A stretch of DNA of 64,000 bases, from assembly GCA_937874275.1 (NCBI GenBank), contig CALNAU010000101.1, positions 1-64,000 of the forward strand, in the 5' to 3' direction. The first letter of the stretch is position 1, and each line of letters starts with the position of its first letter. Positions 1 to 8,565 of this stretch are shown here, piece by piece. The stretch is from an uncultured Clostridia bacterium (lineage in GTDB: Bacteria; Bacillota; Clostridia; Christensenellales; Aristaeellaceae). The notes under the pieces were generated by a model. It did no database searches. It worked only from the letters and a program-made list of their open reading frames with translations, and was not told the DNA's origin. Both the position numbers and the translations under genes were made by a program.

Positions 1-75
1 CGCTTAAGTCCCCTTTCAGTGATGACACCATTATATCACAATTCTCGTGTAGACATTATCTAAAGCTCTTTGGGG

Positions 76-107
76 TTTGGGGGCATTCTTTCAAGAAAGC
101 CCCCAAA
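76..107. repeat. GC/AT hairpin with TTCTTTCAAGAA tip
   Basis: An almost perfect inverted repeat: a 9-bp arm (TTTGGGGGC with GCCCCCAAA), one A-A mismatch, then TTCTT/AAGAA around a 2-nt loop. It lies downstream of the DUF438 gene but has no clear T-run on either strand, so it is at best a weak terminator. Its tip is shared with the hairpin at 9167-9196. Bases 1-75 and 108-131 hold no gene that I can support. Confidence 0.6.
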
Positions 108-131
108 ATCGTTTCCTATCTATCCCGTCCC

Positions 132-1313
132 TTAACTCATCAGGGTCTTGTCGCCTTCCAGTGTCCGCAGCTCGGAGATTTCTTCGGTGCACTCCAGAAC
201 GCCCAGGTAGGTGCCATCGGTGTCGCGCACGGCGTAGTAGCGGATGAGGATGAACTTGCCGCCGCGCTGAATCCAGTAGGACTCACTGTCCTTGCGGCCC
301 TGCTTGAAGGCCTCCACCAGGGCTTCCACGGCGTGCAGGCTCTTGGGCGGGTGGCAGTCGGCCACCTGGCGGCCGATGATGGTGCGCGTGCGGGGGAAGA
401 TGCGGTTCTTCTGCTCACTGAAGAAGTGCACGGTGTCATCGGCGGCGACAAAGGTCATGTCGCAGGGCAAGGTGTTGAGGACCGCGGTCAGCTCATTGAT
501 TTCAAAGTAACCGCTGGGCAGCTGCACGGAGGCATGGCCGCGGGGCGTGGGCTCGGCATGGCCGTGCTGGGCCCAGGCGGCGGCGTCGGAGGGGCTGGCG
601 CCTTCAATGTCCTGGGCAAAGGCGTAGCCGATCTGGCTGCTTTCGCGGGCGACGGTACGCCAGGCGTCCTCGTTGAGGTGCTTGCGCAGCAAGGGCTTGA
701 GGATTTCCTCCTCCTTGGTGATCATGTTACGCACCTGCTCCAGCATGCGGGGGTACATAGCGCCGGCCTGGGCTATGTCCCCGGCTTCCACGGCGGCCAT
801 AGTCTGCTTGATGAGTTCGCGGATTTCGTCGTCCACGCCCCACATCACTTTGGGCGGCGCGGTCACGCCGGCCTTCTCCAGGTAGGGGAAGAACAGGTTT
901 TCCTTGCGGCTGTAGTGCAGGTCTATCTTGCGCAGCGCGCGCAGCGAATCGGCCAGCGCCTGCTGCCCGGCCTGGGCATCCTGTTGCCAGGCGGCGTAGG
1001 CGGGGGCCAGCCGGCTGTCCAGCAGGCGGGCCAGCCCCTCGTTCTCCTTGGAGAAGATGTACAAGGGGTGCCCGGCGGGTTCATCGGCACCCCCGGTCTG
1101 CACCGCGCCTTCAAAGAGGGCGGCGTGCACGTCGCATAGCTGCTGCACCTCGGACAGCTGCATGCCTTCTTCCATCAGCAGCTTTTCGGCATCGGCAATC
1201 TCGTCGGCGGGCACGCCGGCAAAATCCCGGCGAAAGTCGGCGCGCACAATCTCCAGCTCTTCTCCCCGGCTGACGCGCTCGATGTATTTCTTGATCATGT
1301 CCTTGCGTTCCAT
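132..1313 (-). CDS. DUF438 / hemerythrin / PAS domain protein
   Basis: A 393-residue soluble protein with the order typical of this family. A DUF438 segment lies near residues 5-70. A hemerythrin-like four-helix domain lies near 80-225, with His/Glu-rich helices such as LHYSRKENLFFPYLE and ITKEEEILKPLL. A PAS domain follows near 265-385. The hemerythrin part would bind a di-iron centre and the PAS part a cofactor or ligand, so an oxygen or nitric-oxide sensing or scavenging role in anaerobes is plausible; this is inference. The start follows AAAGGAG. It is a single-gene unit preceded by a perfect FNR-type box, which fits redox or nitrosative control. Confidence 0.85.
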   Translation of the reverse strand: MERKDMIKKYIERVSRGEELEIVRADFRRDFAGVPADEIADAEKLLMEEGMQLSEVQQLCDVHAALFEGAVQTGGADEPAGHPLYIFSKENEGLARLLDSRLAPAYAAWQQDAQAGQQALADSLRALRKIDLHYSRKENLFFPYLEKAGVTAPPKVMWGVDDEIRELIKQTMAAVEAGDIAQAGAMYPRMLEQVRNMITKEEEILKPLLRKHLNEDAWRTVARESSQIGYAFAQDIEGASPSDAAAWAQHGHAEPTPRGHASVQLPSGYFEINELTAVLNTLPCDMTFVAADDTVHFFSEQKNRIFPRTRTIIGRQVADCHPPKSLHAVEALVEAFKQGRKDSESYWIQRGGKFILIRYYAVRDTDGTYLGVLECTEEISELRTLEGDKTLMS

Positions 1314-1351
1314 GGTTGCTCCTTTCGGTCCTGTGGCTGTTGTTCAGGTTG

Positions 1352-1393
1352 AGGATAACATGCCGACGGGCAATAAACATTGATTTGAATCAA
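1352..1393 (-). promoter_or_regulatory. FNR/HcpR-type box with class II promoter spacing
   Basis: TTGAT-N4-ATCAA occupies 1380-1393 and is a perfect palindrome matching the consensus of CRP/FNR-family regulators (FNR, HcpR). A weak -10 (TATCCT, 1352-1357) lies so that the box centre falls at -41.5 from a start at about 1345. This is the classical geometry of activator-dependent promoters without a good -35. It would drive the DUF438 gene, leaving a leader of about 31 nt. The palindrome and spacing are seen; the regulator is inferred. Confidence 0.6.
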
Positions 1394-1399
1394 GAATTG

Positions 1400-1435
1400 A
1401 AAAAACATCCGACGCCTCCAAAGAAGCGTCGGATG
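1400..1435 (-). terminator. Intrinsic terminator of the tnaA-transporter operon
   Basis: A perfect 10-bp stem (CATCCGACGC paired with GCGTCGGATG, 10-nt loop) is followed on the minus strand by a run of six T. It lies 34 bp past the transporter stop and just upstream of the FNR-type box of the next gene. Confidence 0.9.
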
Positions 1436-1469
1436 CGAGTCGATTGGGTGATGATACGCGCGGAATGCC

Positions 1470-2846
1470 TTAGCCGATGCCGCCCCAGATGCCGCCAATG
1501 ACCAGTACCGCGACTGCCAATACGCAGTACACGTACTTGCTCAGGGGCATAATCCACACGGGCAGCGGCTTGCTCCGACCTTTTTGCAGCTCATCACGTA
1601 CATTTTTGTCGCCGTAAATCCAGAAGAAGATGATGCCTGCCATCGCCGCGCCCAGGGGGCACACGTAGATGGAGACGGCATCCATCCAGGGGCTGATAAT
1701 GCCCTGGATCAGGGTCGCGATGATGATGCCAATCCCGCCGATGGCCAGACATGCTTTGGCGCGGTCCAGCCCAAAGCGTTCCTGCAAGGTGGCGATGGGC
1801 GCCTCAAACAGATTGATGAGGGATGTCATGCCCGCGAACAGCACCGCCACAAAGAACACGATGGCCACAATGGGGCCGCCGGGCATTCCCTGGAAGAGGT
1901 TGGGCAGGAAGACGAACATCAGGCCGGGGCCGCCGCTGTCCAGCTGCACACCGGTGGTGGCCATGGCGGGGATGATGACGAATGCGGCCAGCAAGGCAGC
2001 AAGGGTGTCGAAGATGGCCACGTTGCGCGCTGAGTTGGGGATATCCTCGCCGTCAGACAGGTAGGAACCGTAGATCAGCGTGCCGTTGCCGGCAATGGAC
2101 AGGGAGAAGAAGGCCTGACCCATGGCGTAAATCCATACCTTGGGGTCCTTCCAACCCTCGATGTTGAAGGTGAAGATGTAGCGATAGCCATCCGCGGCGC
2201 CGGGCTGAAATGCCACGTAGATGCCCAGGGCCAGGAAGAGGAAGAAGAACAGCGGCATCATGATTTTGTTTGCCTTCTCAATGCCATTGCCGATGCCGAA
2301 CAGGAGGATGACAAAGCAGACAATGAGCCCGAGCCACAGCCACATGTTGTTGCCGAACGCGCGGGCGATGCCGTCAAACGCCGTACCGAAGGCAGGGACG
2401 CCGCCGGTCATGGTGCCTTCAATGTCAATCAACGGTGGATTGAGCGTAGCGCCTGTGAACGCGCCGAAGGTATACTTCATGATCCATCCAACCACGATGG
2501 AGTACCCAATCGCCAGCGCGAGGGAACCCAACACTGGGATAAGCCCCAGGGCTTCGCCTGTCTTGGGATTCAGGCCGCGGTTCCTAAACGCCTTGCCAAA
2601 GGCGCCGATTGGTCCGGAGCGGGTGCCACGGCCAAAGCCCATTTCGCCGATGACCCCGGAAGATGCGATGAGGAAAACGAACAGGAAGTAGGGAATCAGG
2701 AATGTTGCGCCGCCGTATTTTGAGACGCGTTGGGGAAACATCCAGATGTTACCCATGCCCACGGCCGAGCCGATGCAGGCCAGGATAAATCCCCACTTGG
2801 TGCGGAAACCGTCGCGCCTGGTTGGTGCGTTTTCCTGTTGAGACAT
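1470..2846 (-). CDS. Sodium-dependent amino-acid transporter, NSS family
   Basis: A 458-residue polytopic membrane protein of the neurotransmitter:sodium symporter family (LeuT/MhsT/TnaT type). The family hallmark is in TM1: GSAVGMGNIWMFP, where an unwound helix binds sodium and substrate. About 11 hydrophobic segments follow, the usual length for bacterial members. It lies 34 bp downstream of tryptophanase on the same strand and ends in a shared terminator, so it most likely imports tryptophan for the lyase, as TnaT-type proteins do elsewhere. The substrate is inferred from context only. Confidence 0.9.
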   Translation of the reverse strand: MSQQENAPTRRDGFRTKWGFILACIGSAVGMGNIWMFPQRVSKYGGATFLIPYFLFVFLIASSGVIGEMGFGRGTRSGPIGAFGKAFRNRGLNPKTGEALGLIPVLGSLALAIGYSIVVGWIMKYTFGAFTGATLNPPLIDIEGTMTGGVPAFGTAFDGIARAFGNNMWLWLGLIVCFVILLFGIGNGIEKANKIMMPLFFFLFLALGIYVAFQPGAADGYRYIFTFNIEGWKDPKVWIYAMGQAFFSLSIAGNGTLIYGSYLSDGEDIPNSARNVAIFDTLAALLAAFVIIPAMATTGVQLDSGGPGLMFVFLPNLFQGMPGGPIVAIVFFVAVLFAGMTSLINLFEAPIATLQERFGLDRAKACLAIGGIGIIIATLIQGIISPWMDAVSIYVCPLGAAMAGIIFFWIYGDKNVRDELQKGRSKPLPVWIMPLSKYVYCVLAVAVLVIGGIWGGIG

Positions 2847-2880
2847 TGCAGGACCACCTTTCCTTTAATGTATTTTTTCG

Positions 2881-4269
2881 TCAGCCCTCGATGGGGGCCA
2901 GGGACGCCTGGAAGTGGCGCAGAATCGGGGGCTCCCACGTGATGCGGTAGCCGCGGCGGATGTCGGCCCGGCGCTTCCACACCTCGTTGATGCCGTCAAT
3001 CACCATGTCGTAGTGGCTCTGGGTGTACACACGCCGCGGGATGGCCAGGCGCGTAAACTCGTTGATGGATTTGATCTGCTCGCCGGTGTCCGGGTCGTTG
3101 CCCATCATGTAGCTGCCGATGTCGCAGGTGCGCAGGCCGCACTCCTTGTACAGCTCGATGGCCAATACCTGGCCCGGGAACTCGGTGTAGGGCAGCTGCG
3201 GGTAAAACCGCGCCGCGTCCAGGAAGATGCCGTGGCCGCCGGCCGGGGCCTGGTAGGGGATGCCCAGCTCGTCCAGGCAGGCGCCAAAGTAGTCCATGCT
3301 GCCCAGGCGGTAGCGCAGCCAGTGCTCGTCCATGCCCTCATACAGGCCAACGGCCAGGGCCTCCAGGTCGCGCCCGTTGAGGCCGCCGTAGGTGTAAAAG
3401 CCCTCGAAGCTGATGCAGTTTGCCTTGACCTTGAGGATGTAGGGGGCGTTGGCGTCCTTCACGCCAATCAGGCCGCCCATGTTAACGATGGTGTCCTTCT
3501 TGGCGCTCATGGTGAAGGTGTCGGCCAGGTCGAAGAAGGCGCGGGTGATTTCCTTGATGGACATCTGTTCGCAGCCCTTTTCGCGCAGCTTGACGAACAT
3601 GGCGTTCTCGGCAAAGCGCGCGGCGTCGATGTTGAGGTGCAGGTTATACTTGCGGCAAAGGGCCGCGGTCTGGCGCATGTTTTCCAGGCTGACGGGCTGG
3701 CCGCCGGCCGAGTTGTTGGTGATGGTCATCACCACCATGCCGATGTTGTCAGCGCCCTTTTCGAGGATGATTTCCTCCATCCGCTGCACATCCATGTTGC
3801 CCTTGAAGGGGGCACGCAGCTGGGAGTCGGCGGCTTCCGGGTTGCAGGCCTCCAGGCAGCGGGCGCCAGCCAGCTCCACATGGGCGCGGGTGGTGTCGAA
3901 GAACAGGTTGGCGATGGCGAATTTGCCCTTTTGCAAAAAGGCGGGGAAGAGCACCTTCTCGGCTGCTCGGCCCTGGTGCACCGGCTGGATGAAGCCGTAG
4001 CCAAAGATGTCCTGCGCCGCGTCAATCAGCTTGAAGTAGCTTTTGCCGCCGGCATAGGCCTCATCGCCCTGCATCATGGCCGACCACTGGGCGTCGCTCA
4101 TGGCGTTGGTGCCAGAATCGGTCAGGGTGTCCACGTATACGTCTTCGCCGCGCAGGCGAAACATGTTATACTCTGCCTTGCGGATGGCGGCTTCGCGGTC
4201 CTCGCGGGTGGTCATTTTGATGGGCTCCACCATCTTGATGCGGTAGGGTTCGGGGATAAATTTGGGCAT
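2881..4269 (-). CDS. tnaA: Tryptophanase (tryptophan indole-lyase)
   Basis: A PLP-dependent beta-eliminating lyase of 462 residues, close to the E. coli length of 471, converting tryptophan to indole, pyruvate and ammonia. The PLP lysine is the second Lys of SAKKD (about K258). Tyrosine phenol-lyase is the near relative, but three places favour tryptophanase. The loop reads FFDTT (about D125, equivalent to TnaA D137) where the phenol-lyase has a Thr. The motif [11 protein letters not shown] lacks the Arg that contacts phenol. The C-terminus keeps LRHF. The start MPKF follows AAAGGAGG; an upstream in-frame ATG at 4321-4323 has no such site. It heads an operon with the transporter. Confidence 0.92.
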   Translation of the reverse strand: MPKFIPEPYRIKMVEPIKMTTREDREAAIRKAEYNMFRLRGEDVYVDTLTDSGTNAMSDAQWSAMMQGDEAYAGGKSYFKLIDAAQDIFGYGFIQPVHQGRAAEKVLFPAFLQKGKFAIANLFFDTTRAHVELAGARCLEACNPEAADSQLRAPFKGNMDVQRMEEIILEKGADNIGMVVMTITNNSAGGQPVSLENMRQTAALCRKYNLHLNIDAARFAENAMFVKLREKGCEQMSIKEITRAFFDLADTFTMSAKKDTIVNMGGLIGVKDANAPYILKVKANCISFEGFYTYGGLNGRDLEALAVGLYEGMDEHWLRYRLGSMDYFGACLDELGIPYQAPAGGHGIFLDAARFYPQLPYTEFPGQVLAIELYKECGLRTCDIGSYMMGNDPDTGEQIKSINEFTRLAIPRRVYTQSHYDMVIDGINEVWKRRADIRRGYRITWEPPILRHFQASLAPIEG

Positions 4270-4530
4270 GTCCGTTCCTCCTTTGATGCCAGACGCGGGG
4301 GTTTCGCTTTTCCGGTCCGGCATGAATCATCTTCGGCCCAGGGGACCGATGCCAATGAAACGGGAGCGCGTCGCGTCACGCGTTCCAAGGGTTGTGCCCC
4401 GGTCATCGCTTACACGACTGGCGGACGGCGAAAGGATAGGGTGTTTTGTCTGCAGCGGTCGCCCACGAGCAGCACGCCTCCTTCCATGCAGATTGGGCGA
4501 GAAACCTATGAGCCGCTTGGTTGAAAATAA
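4270..4530 (-). promoter_or_regulatory. Long 5' leader of tnaA with possible leader ORF
   Basis: From the predicted promoter to the tnaA start is about 255 nt. On the minus strand it holds AAGGAGG close before a short frame (GTG at 4468 or ATG at 4482, ending at a TAA at 4408-4410, 19-24 codons) that has no Trp codon, so it is not a TnaC copy. A GC-rich hairpin (arms about 4361-4368 and 4377-4384) follows. No clear intrinsic terminator is visible. Leader control is possible but unproven. Confidence 0.4.
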
Positions 4531-4557
4531 ATTATCATCTTATACACAGATTGTCAA
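4531..4557 (-). promoter_or_regulatory. Promoter for tnaA operon
   Basis: On the minus strand TTGACA (4552-4557) is followed after 15 nt by GATAAT (4531-4536), or after 17 nt by TAATTT. The region is AT-rich against a GC-rich background. A divergent, weaker TTGACA at 4604-4609 may serve the regulator gene on the plus strand. Confidence 0.6.
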
Positions 4558-4662
4558 CGGGGAAGCAGAAAATTTTGAAAATATCACGGAATTCGCACCA
4601 AAATTGACAGGTTGTATGATAAAATACTCTCACAAACACGTGAACAATGATGGAGGCAGGGT

Positions 4663-5340
4663 ATGCACAGGCAGCTATTGGAGCATTACATCAGGCTGAC
4701 GGAGTTCCTGGGGCAGGTGCTGGGGCCGGATTATGAGGTGGCGCTGCACGACCTGTCGGACAAAAACCGTTCCATCGTGGCCATCGCCAACAACCACATC
4801 AGCGGCCGTCAGGTGGGCGCGCCCATGACCAACATGGCGCTCAAAGTGCTGATGGACAAGGAATACGAGCAGGCGGACTACCGCCTCAACTACCGGGGCG
4901 TGTCGCTGGCCGGGCGCACGCTGCGCTCGTCCACGCTGTTTATCAAGCAGGGCGGGCGGCTGGTGGGGCTGCTGTGCATCAACTTTGACGACAGCAAGTA
5001 CCACGCCATCAGCGAGAGCATTTTGCAGCTGTGCCACCCCAACGCCTTTGTGGAGACCAATTTTCAGCTGGACGCCGCGCGCATCGAGCACCGCGCGCCC
5101 GATGATGAGGGTGCCGAGCGCTTTCAGGCATCGCTGGACGCCCTGGCCGAGGAAGCCGTGGCTAAGGCGCTGGCCGATGCCAAGGGCCAGCCGCTGACCG
5201 CGCACGACCGCCTGGCGCTGGTGCGCAGCCTGGAGGCCGACGGTATTTTTCTGGTCAAGGGCGCGGTGGGGCGTGTGGCCCGGCTGCTGGGCGTGTCCCA
5301 GGCCACGCTGTATCGGGATTTGACGGCGATACGGAGGTAG
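4663..5340 (+). CDS. YheO/DauR-like PAS-HTH transcriptional regulator
   Basis: A 225-residue regulator with a YheO-like PAS domain at about residues 1-120 (NRSIVAIANNHISGRQVGAP, LVGLLCINFD). A C-terminal helix-turn-helix (HTH_22 type) ends in VARLLGVSQATLYRDL. The family includes DauR and other amino-acid catabolism regulators. It is divergent from tnaA across a shared AT-rich region, so it probably senses a ligand such as an amino acid and controls the tryptophanase operon; the ligand is unknown. The start follows GGAGG. Its own terminator lies about 105 bp downstream. Confidence 0.85.
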   Translation: MHRQLLEHYIRLTEFLGQVLGPDYEVALHDLSDKNRSIVAIANNHISGRQVGAPMTNMALKVLMDKEYEQADYRLNYRGVSLAGRTLRSSTLFIKQGGRLVGLLCINFDDSKYHAISESILQLCHPNAFVETNFQLDAARIEHRAPDDEGAERFQASLDALAEEAVAKALADAKGQPLTAHDRLALVRSLEADGIFLVKGAVGRVARLLGVSQATLYRDLTAIRR

Positions 5341-5343
5341 TGA

Positions 5344-5361
5344 GGGGTTAGGGGTTAGGGG
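5344..5361 (+). repeat. Short GGGGTTA tandem repeat
   Basis: Three GGGG runs separated by TTA, directly after the regulator stop; with the preceding GGAGG it could form a quadruplex. Too short for a microsatellite call. Confidence 0.5.
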
Positions 5362-5446
5362 TCGACGAGCTATTGCCGCGTCTTTCAGCATACGGTTGCG
5401 TTTTTGGGTTCAGGACATGGTTGAGTCCCGTAGTGGTTCATGATGA

Positions 5447-5473
5447 AAGCGACCCGGGGGAGGGCCGCTTTTT
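5447..5473 (+). terminator. Intrinsic terminator of the YheO-like regulator
   Basis: A 9-bp stem with one A-C mismatch (AAGCGACCC with GGGCCGCTT, 6-nt loop) is followed by TTTTT on the plus strand. Confidence 0.75.
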
Positions 5474-5498
5474 CAATTGTGCACTTTGCCCACAATTC

Positions 5499-5529
5499 AA
5501 AAGGGGCCGCGCGCGAGCGTCGGCCCCTT
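5499..5529 (-). terminator. Intrinsic terminator of tldD-tldE
   Basis: A perfect 9-bp stem (AAGGGGCCG with CGGCCCCTT, 11-nt loop) is followed on the minus strand by four T, 10 bp after the tldE stop. Confidence 0.8.
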
Positions 5530-5539
5530 GATGGTTGTG

Positions 5540-6832
5540 TTATTTACCCGATATTGTGATGCCGTCCACCGCGAACCAGGGCAGCAGGCTGTAGCCGTTG
5601 CGCACGGTCTCGCGGCTGATGCCGCGCAGGTGGTTGACCATCTCGGCCAGGTTGCCGGAAATCATGGTTTCGCTGACGGCGGAGGTAATTTGTCCATGCT
5701 CAATGAGGAAGCTGTTCTTGGCGATGCCCGAGAAATCGCCGTTGCTGGCCGGGCTGCCGCCCGAGAAACGGCTGACCAGCAGCCCCCGCTCGATGCCGGA
5801 CAGCAGCTCTTTTAGCGTCTGGTCGCCCGGCTGCATCACCAGGCTGTCACTGCTGTTGGGTGCGCGCTTTTTGCCGGTTTTGTTGGCCACATAGCCCGAC
5901 AGCATGAACTGGTTGAGCTTGCCCTCGCGGATGATGTCATAATCCTCGCTCAGGTAGCCGTCGGATACATAGCGCTCGCCGCAGACGATGCCGGGGTGGC
6001 GGGGTGCCGCGCTGAGCGTGATGCGCGGGTCGGCCACCTGCTCGCCCAGCTTGTCCTTCCAGGGGCTGGTGCCGTCCAGGATGACGCCGTCGCCCACAAA
6101 GTTGCCCAGCAGCTCGCCCAGCACGTCGCCCGCGCAGTCGGGGGTGAACACCACCGTGCCCACAAACTTGCCCTCGGAGGCGATGGTGTTGATTTGCTTC
6201 TCCGCGTCGGCCAGGTTCTGGCGCATGCTGCCCTGATCCAGGAAGGGCTTAAGCAGGTTGTCGGTCACCACGGCGGCGAAGTTGAAGCTACTGCTCTTTT
6301 CGCCCTCGTGGCCGGAGAACATCACCTGCGCCTCATACAGCCCCTCCAGCGATTCGTAGCGGGCGCCCAGGCTGTTGAGGTAGATGCCCTCGGCGCGCTG
6401 GTGGGCCACAATCATCTGCTCCACCATCACCTTGGGGTACTCCTGCTGGATGCTCTGCAGCATTTCCTGCGTGCGGGCAAACAGATGGTCCATGTTGCCG
6501 TCGGGCGCGCCCAGGGTGAAATTGCGCTGCGTGCCGCTGACCAGCTCCCACGCGGGATCGGGCGCCGAGCCCTCGGCCGAGGCCAGGCAATCGCGCACGG
6601 CCTCGTCCACCGCCTCATGGGTGAAGGCGTTGATGAGGGTCTTGCCGCGGCGGTTGTCCTTGATGAGGGTCAAATCCAGCCGGTTGTCGATGGTGGTGCG
6701 CAGCAGGCTGAACTTGCCGCCATCCACGTTAAACTCCCGCTTGGCGCTGGTGTGCGCCTCGCAGGCATATTGCTGCGCGCCGGTCTCCTGCAATTTTTGC
6801 ATGGCGTATTGCGCGATGTCGTGTGCGTTCAT
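5540..6832 (-). CDS. pmbA: TldE/PmbA, metalloprotease partner subunit
   Basis: A 430-residue member of the TldD/PmbA family. TldE supports the zinc protease TldD in a heterodimer that degrades unfolded or modified peptides, as in microcin B17 maturation and CcdA turnover. As expected for TldE it lacks the HExxxH motif that TldD carries. C-terminal features are family-like (SGGSPASNGDFSGIAKNSFLI, a TldE hallmark). ATG at 6832 is chosen because GGAGG lies 7 nt upstream; a TTG 15 bp further up is less likely. It starts one base after the tldD stop, so the two are translationally coupled. Confidence 0.93.
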   Translation of the reverse strand: MNAHDIAQYAMQKLQETGAQQYACEAHTSAKREFNVDGGKFSLLRTTIDNRLDLTLIKDNRRGKTLINAFTHEAVDEAVRDCLASAEGSAPDPAWELVSGTQRNFTLGAPDGNMDHLFARTQEMLQSIQQEYPKVMVEQMIVAHQRAEGIYLNSLGARYESLEGLYEAQVMFSGHEGEKSSSFNFAAVVTDNLLKPFLDQGSMRQNLADAEKQINTIASEGKFVGTVVFTPDCAGDVLGELLGNFVGDGVILDGTSPWKDKLGEQVADPRITLSAAPRHPGIVCGERYVSDGYLSEDYDIIREGKLNQFMLSGYVANKTGKKRAPNSSDSLVMQPGDQTLKELLSGIERGLLVSRFSGGSPASNGDFSGIAKNSFLIEHGQITSAVSETMISGNLAEMVNHLRGISRETVRNGYSLLPWFAVDGITISGK

Positions 6833-6833
6833 G

Positions 6834-8219
6834 TTATCTGCCTCCAATCGTCACGCGGCACTTGAGCTCCGGGCCGCCAAGGCCAACGGGCATGGGCTGC
6901 TTTTTGCCGCAGAAGCCGCTGCTGGCCCAGCTGACGGTGTCCGACACCATGTCCACGGATTTGAGCATCTCAAAGGCTACGCCCGAGATGGTGGTATCGC
7001 GGATGGCGCGGCCCAGCTTGCCGTTTTTTATTTCATAGCCCATGGTGATGCCGAACATGAACTCGCCGGTGGTATCGGCCTGCCCATTGCCGGTGTGCAG
7101 CAGGTAGTAGCCGTCATCCACCGAGGCAATCATGTCGTCCAGCTTGTGCTGGCCAGGGTGCACGGCGGTGTTGCGCATGCGAATCAGCGGCTCGTCGCTG
7201 AACAGCCAGGCGCGGGCATTGCCCTGGGGCTTGGCGTGAAAGTGCTGGGCGCTCTGGCGGTTGTGCATGTAGCCGGTGAGGATGCCGTTTTCAATCAGCA
7301 GCGCGTCCTCGGCTACCACACCCTCGTCATCCACATAGACGGGCAGGGGCGCTGTGTGGCCAAAGGCGGTGTGGGCAAAGTCTGTCATGCTGACCAGGGG
7401 GCTGGCCACCTGCTTGTTCAGGTAGAGCCCGGCCACCGAGCCGCCCAGCACCAGATCCGCCTCCACGGTGTGGCCTACGGCTTCGTGGGCCAGCATGCCG
7501 GCCAGCTCGCCCGCCATGATGACGGTCTTCAGCCCGGCCTCAGCGTAGATGCCCTCGGCCTTCTGCATCACCATCTCATACAGCCTGTCCACGGCGGGGT
7601 ACAGCGCCGCGGGGTCGGCAAAGTGGGCGTCAAAGGTGCCGCTGCCGCCCAGCGGCTCAAACACCTCCACGGGCGAGCCATCCTTGCCCTTGGCGGTGAG
7701 CATCACGTAGATGTAGCTGCGCGGGGCCAATGTGTGGCTGGTGTAGCCGTCCGAGGTGAGCAGCAGCTTTTCCATGCTGTCAGCGCTGGAGACCAGCGTG
7801 CGGCTGTCCAGGTTGGGGTATTTCTGCTGGATGTAGCTGTCCAGCGCCTGCAGGCAGTCGATGTAGGCCTTCTGCGGTAAATCCGCAAAGTCCGGGTCCG
7901 CCGGGCGGCTGCCCTGGGCGATGGCGGGCAGTTCGCCCGTGCCGCGGCCCGCGTGGCGGGCTAGAAAGGCCGCGTTGTCCGTGGCGCTGCGTAGCACCGC
8001 GCGCACCGCGTCGTCGCTCATGTCCGCAGCCGAGGCAAAGCCATACACGCCGTCGCGGTATACGCGGGCGCCGATGCCCTTGGTATCGGTGCGCTGGTTT
8101 TGTGTGATGCTGCCCGCCCGCAGCACCACGCGCCGGCTGAGGTTGCGCTGGGCGCGCAGCTCGGTGGCGGCACCGGGGGCAAAGGCATCCTTATGTTTGC
8201 TGATGATATCCGTTAACAA
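6834..8219 (-). CDS. tldD: TldD, zinc metalloprotease subunit
   Basis: The catalytic partner of TldE, 461 residues. The active-site motif HEAVGH (HExxxH) is clear, followed by EADLVLGGS and a later GFCGKKQPMPVG with a possible metal-ligand Cys. It forms a heterodimer that cleaves peptides inside an internal chamber. The likely start is TTG at 8219, with AAGGAGG about 11 nt upstream. An ATG at 8261 would add 14 residues but has no ribosome binding site. It is the first gene of a two-gene operon with a good promoter 80 bp upstream. No ribosomal-peptide precursor gene is visible nearby, so a housekeeping role is more likely than a biosynthetic one. Confidence 0.93.
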   Translation of the reverse strand: MLTDIISKHKDAFAPGAATELRAQRNLSRRVVLRAGSITQNQRTDTKGIGARVYRDGVYGFASAADMSDDAVRAVLRSATDNAAFLARHAGRGTGELPAIAQGSRPADPDFADLPQKAYIDCLQALDSYIQQKYPNLDSRTLVSSADSMEKLLLTSDGYTSHTLAPRSYIYVMLTAKGKDGSPVEVFEPLGGSGTFDAHFADPAALYPAVDRLYEMVMQKAEGIYAEAGLKTVIMAGELAGMLAHEAVGHTVEADLVLGGSVAGLYLNKQVASPLVSMTDFAHTAFGHTAPLPVYVDDEGVVAEDALLIENGILTGYMHNRQSAQHFHAKPQGNARAWLFSDEPLIRMRNTAVHPGQHKLDDMIASVDDGYYLLHTGNGQADTTGEFMFGITMGYEIKNGKLGRAIRDTTISGVAFEMLKSVDMVSDTVSWASSGFCGKKQPMPVGLGGPELKCRVTIGGR

Positions 8220-8297
8220 TGCGTTGTTCCCTCCTTCATACCGGGCGCGTTCGCTCGGCATTCCACGCGCGGCATCAAAATGCCGCCGCGCCTACAA

Positions 8298-8326
8298 ATT
8301 GTAGCAGGAAAGCGGCCTGCGGTCAA
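8298..8326 (-). promoter_or_regulatory. Promoter for tldD-tldE
   Basis: TTGACC, 17-nt spacer, TACAAT on the minus strand. The spacer contains a small inverted repeat (GCAGG/CCTGC). The rest of the gap up to 8565 holds only very short frames (such as 8420-8473) and no gene I can support. Confidence 0.7.
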
Positions 8327-8565
8327 AAATGCATGGCAATCAGTACCGCGAAGGATATCGGCTGTTGATGGCTTGACGATGGAGTGACGGCATCCGGGGC
8401 TTTTGAAAAAATGGAGGAAGGGTATGCGTAAAGCACACCAATCAACGGATTGTGACGCTCCGACTCGCTTGGCATAGCCATGCGGGGGTATATCTACATT
8501 AAATGAGGATACCATGTTTCTGAGATTGCACACAACATGCTGTTTACCAAGAAGAGGGTGATTGA

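Noticed and set aside
2881..4269. Tyrosine phenol-lyase instead of tryptophanase
   Set aside because: The DTT loop and the [11 protein letters not shown] segment match tryptophanase; the phenol-lyase Thr and Arg are missing.
4408..4482. TnaC leader peptide
   Set aside because: The short frame has no Trp codon and lacks the TnaC spacing; kept only as an unknown leader ORF.
2914..4524. Very long open frames antisense to real genes (for example here, and around 20428-22710 minus and 44270-46681 plus)
   Set aside because: They mirror GC-rich real genes with high G/C at third positions, have His/Gln/Gly-rich unnatural composition and no ribosome sites; the opposite strand holds clear families.
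5344..5361. Telomere-like or CRISPR repeat
   Set aside because: Only three short GGGGTTA units; no spacers or further copies.
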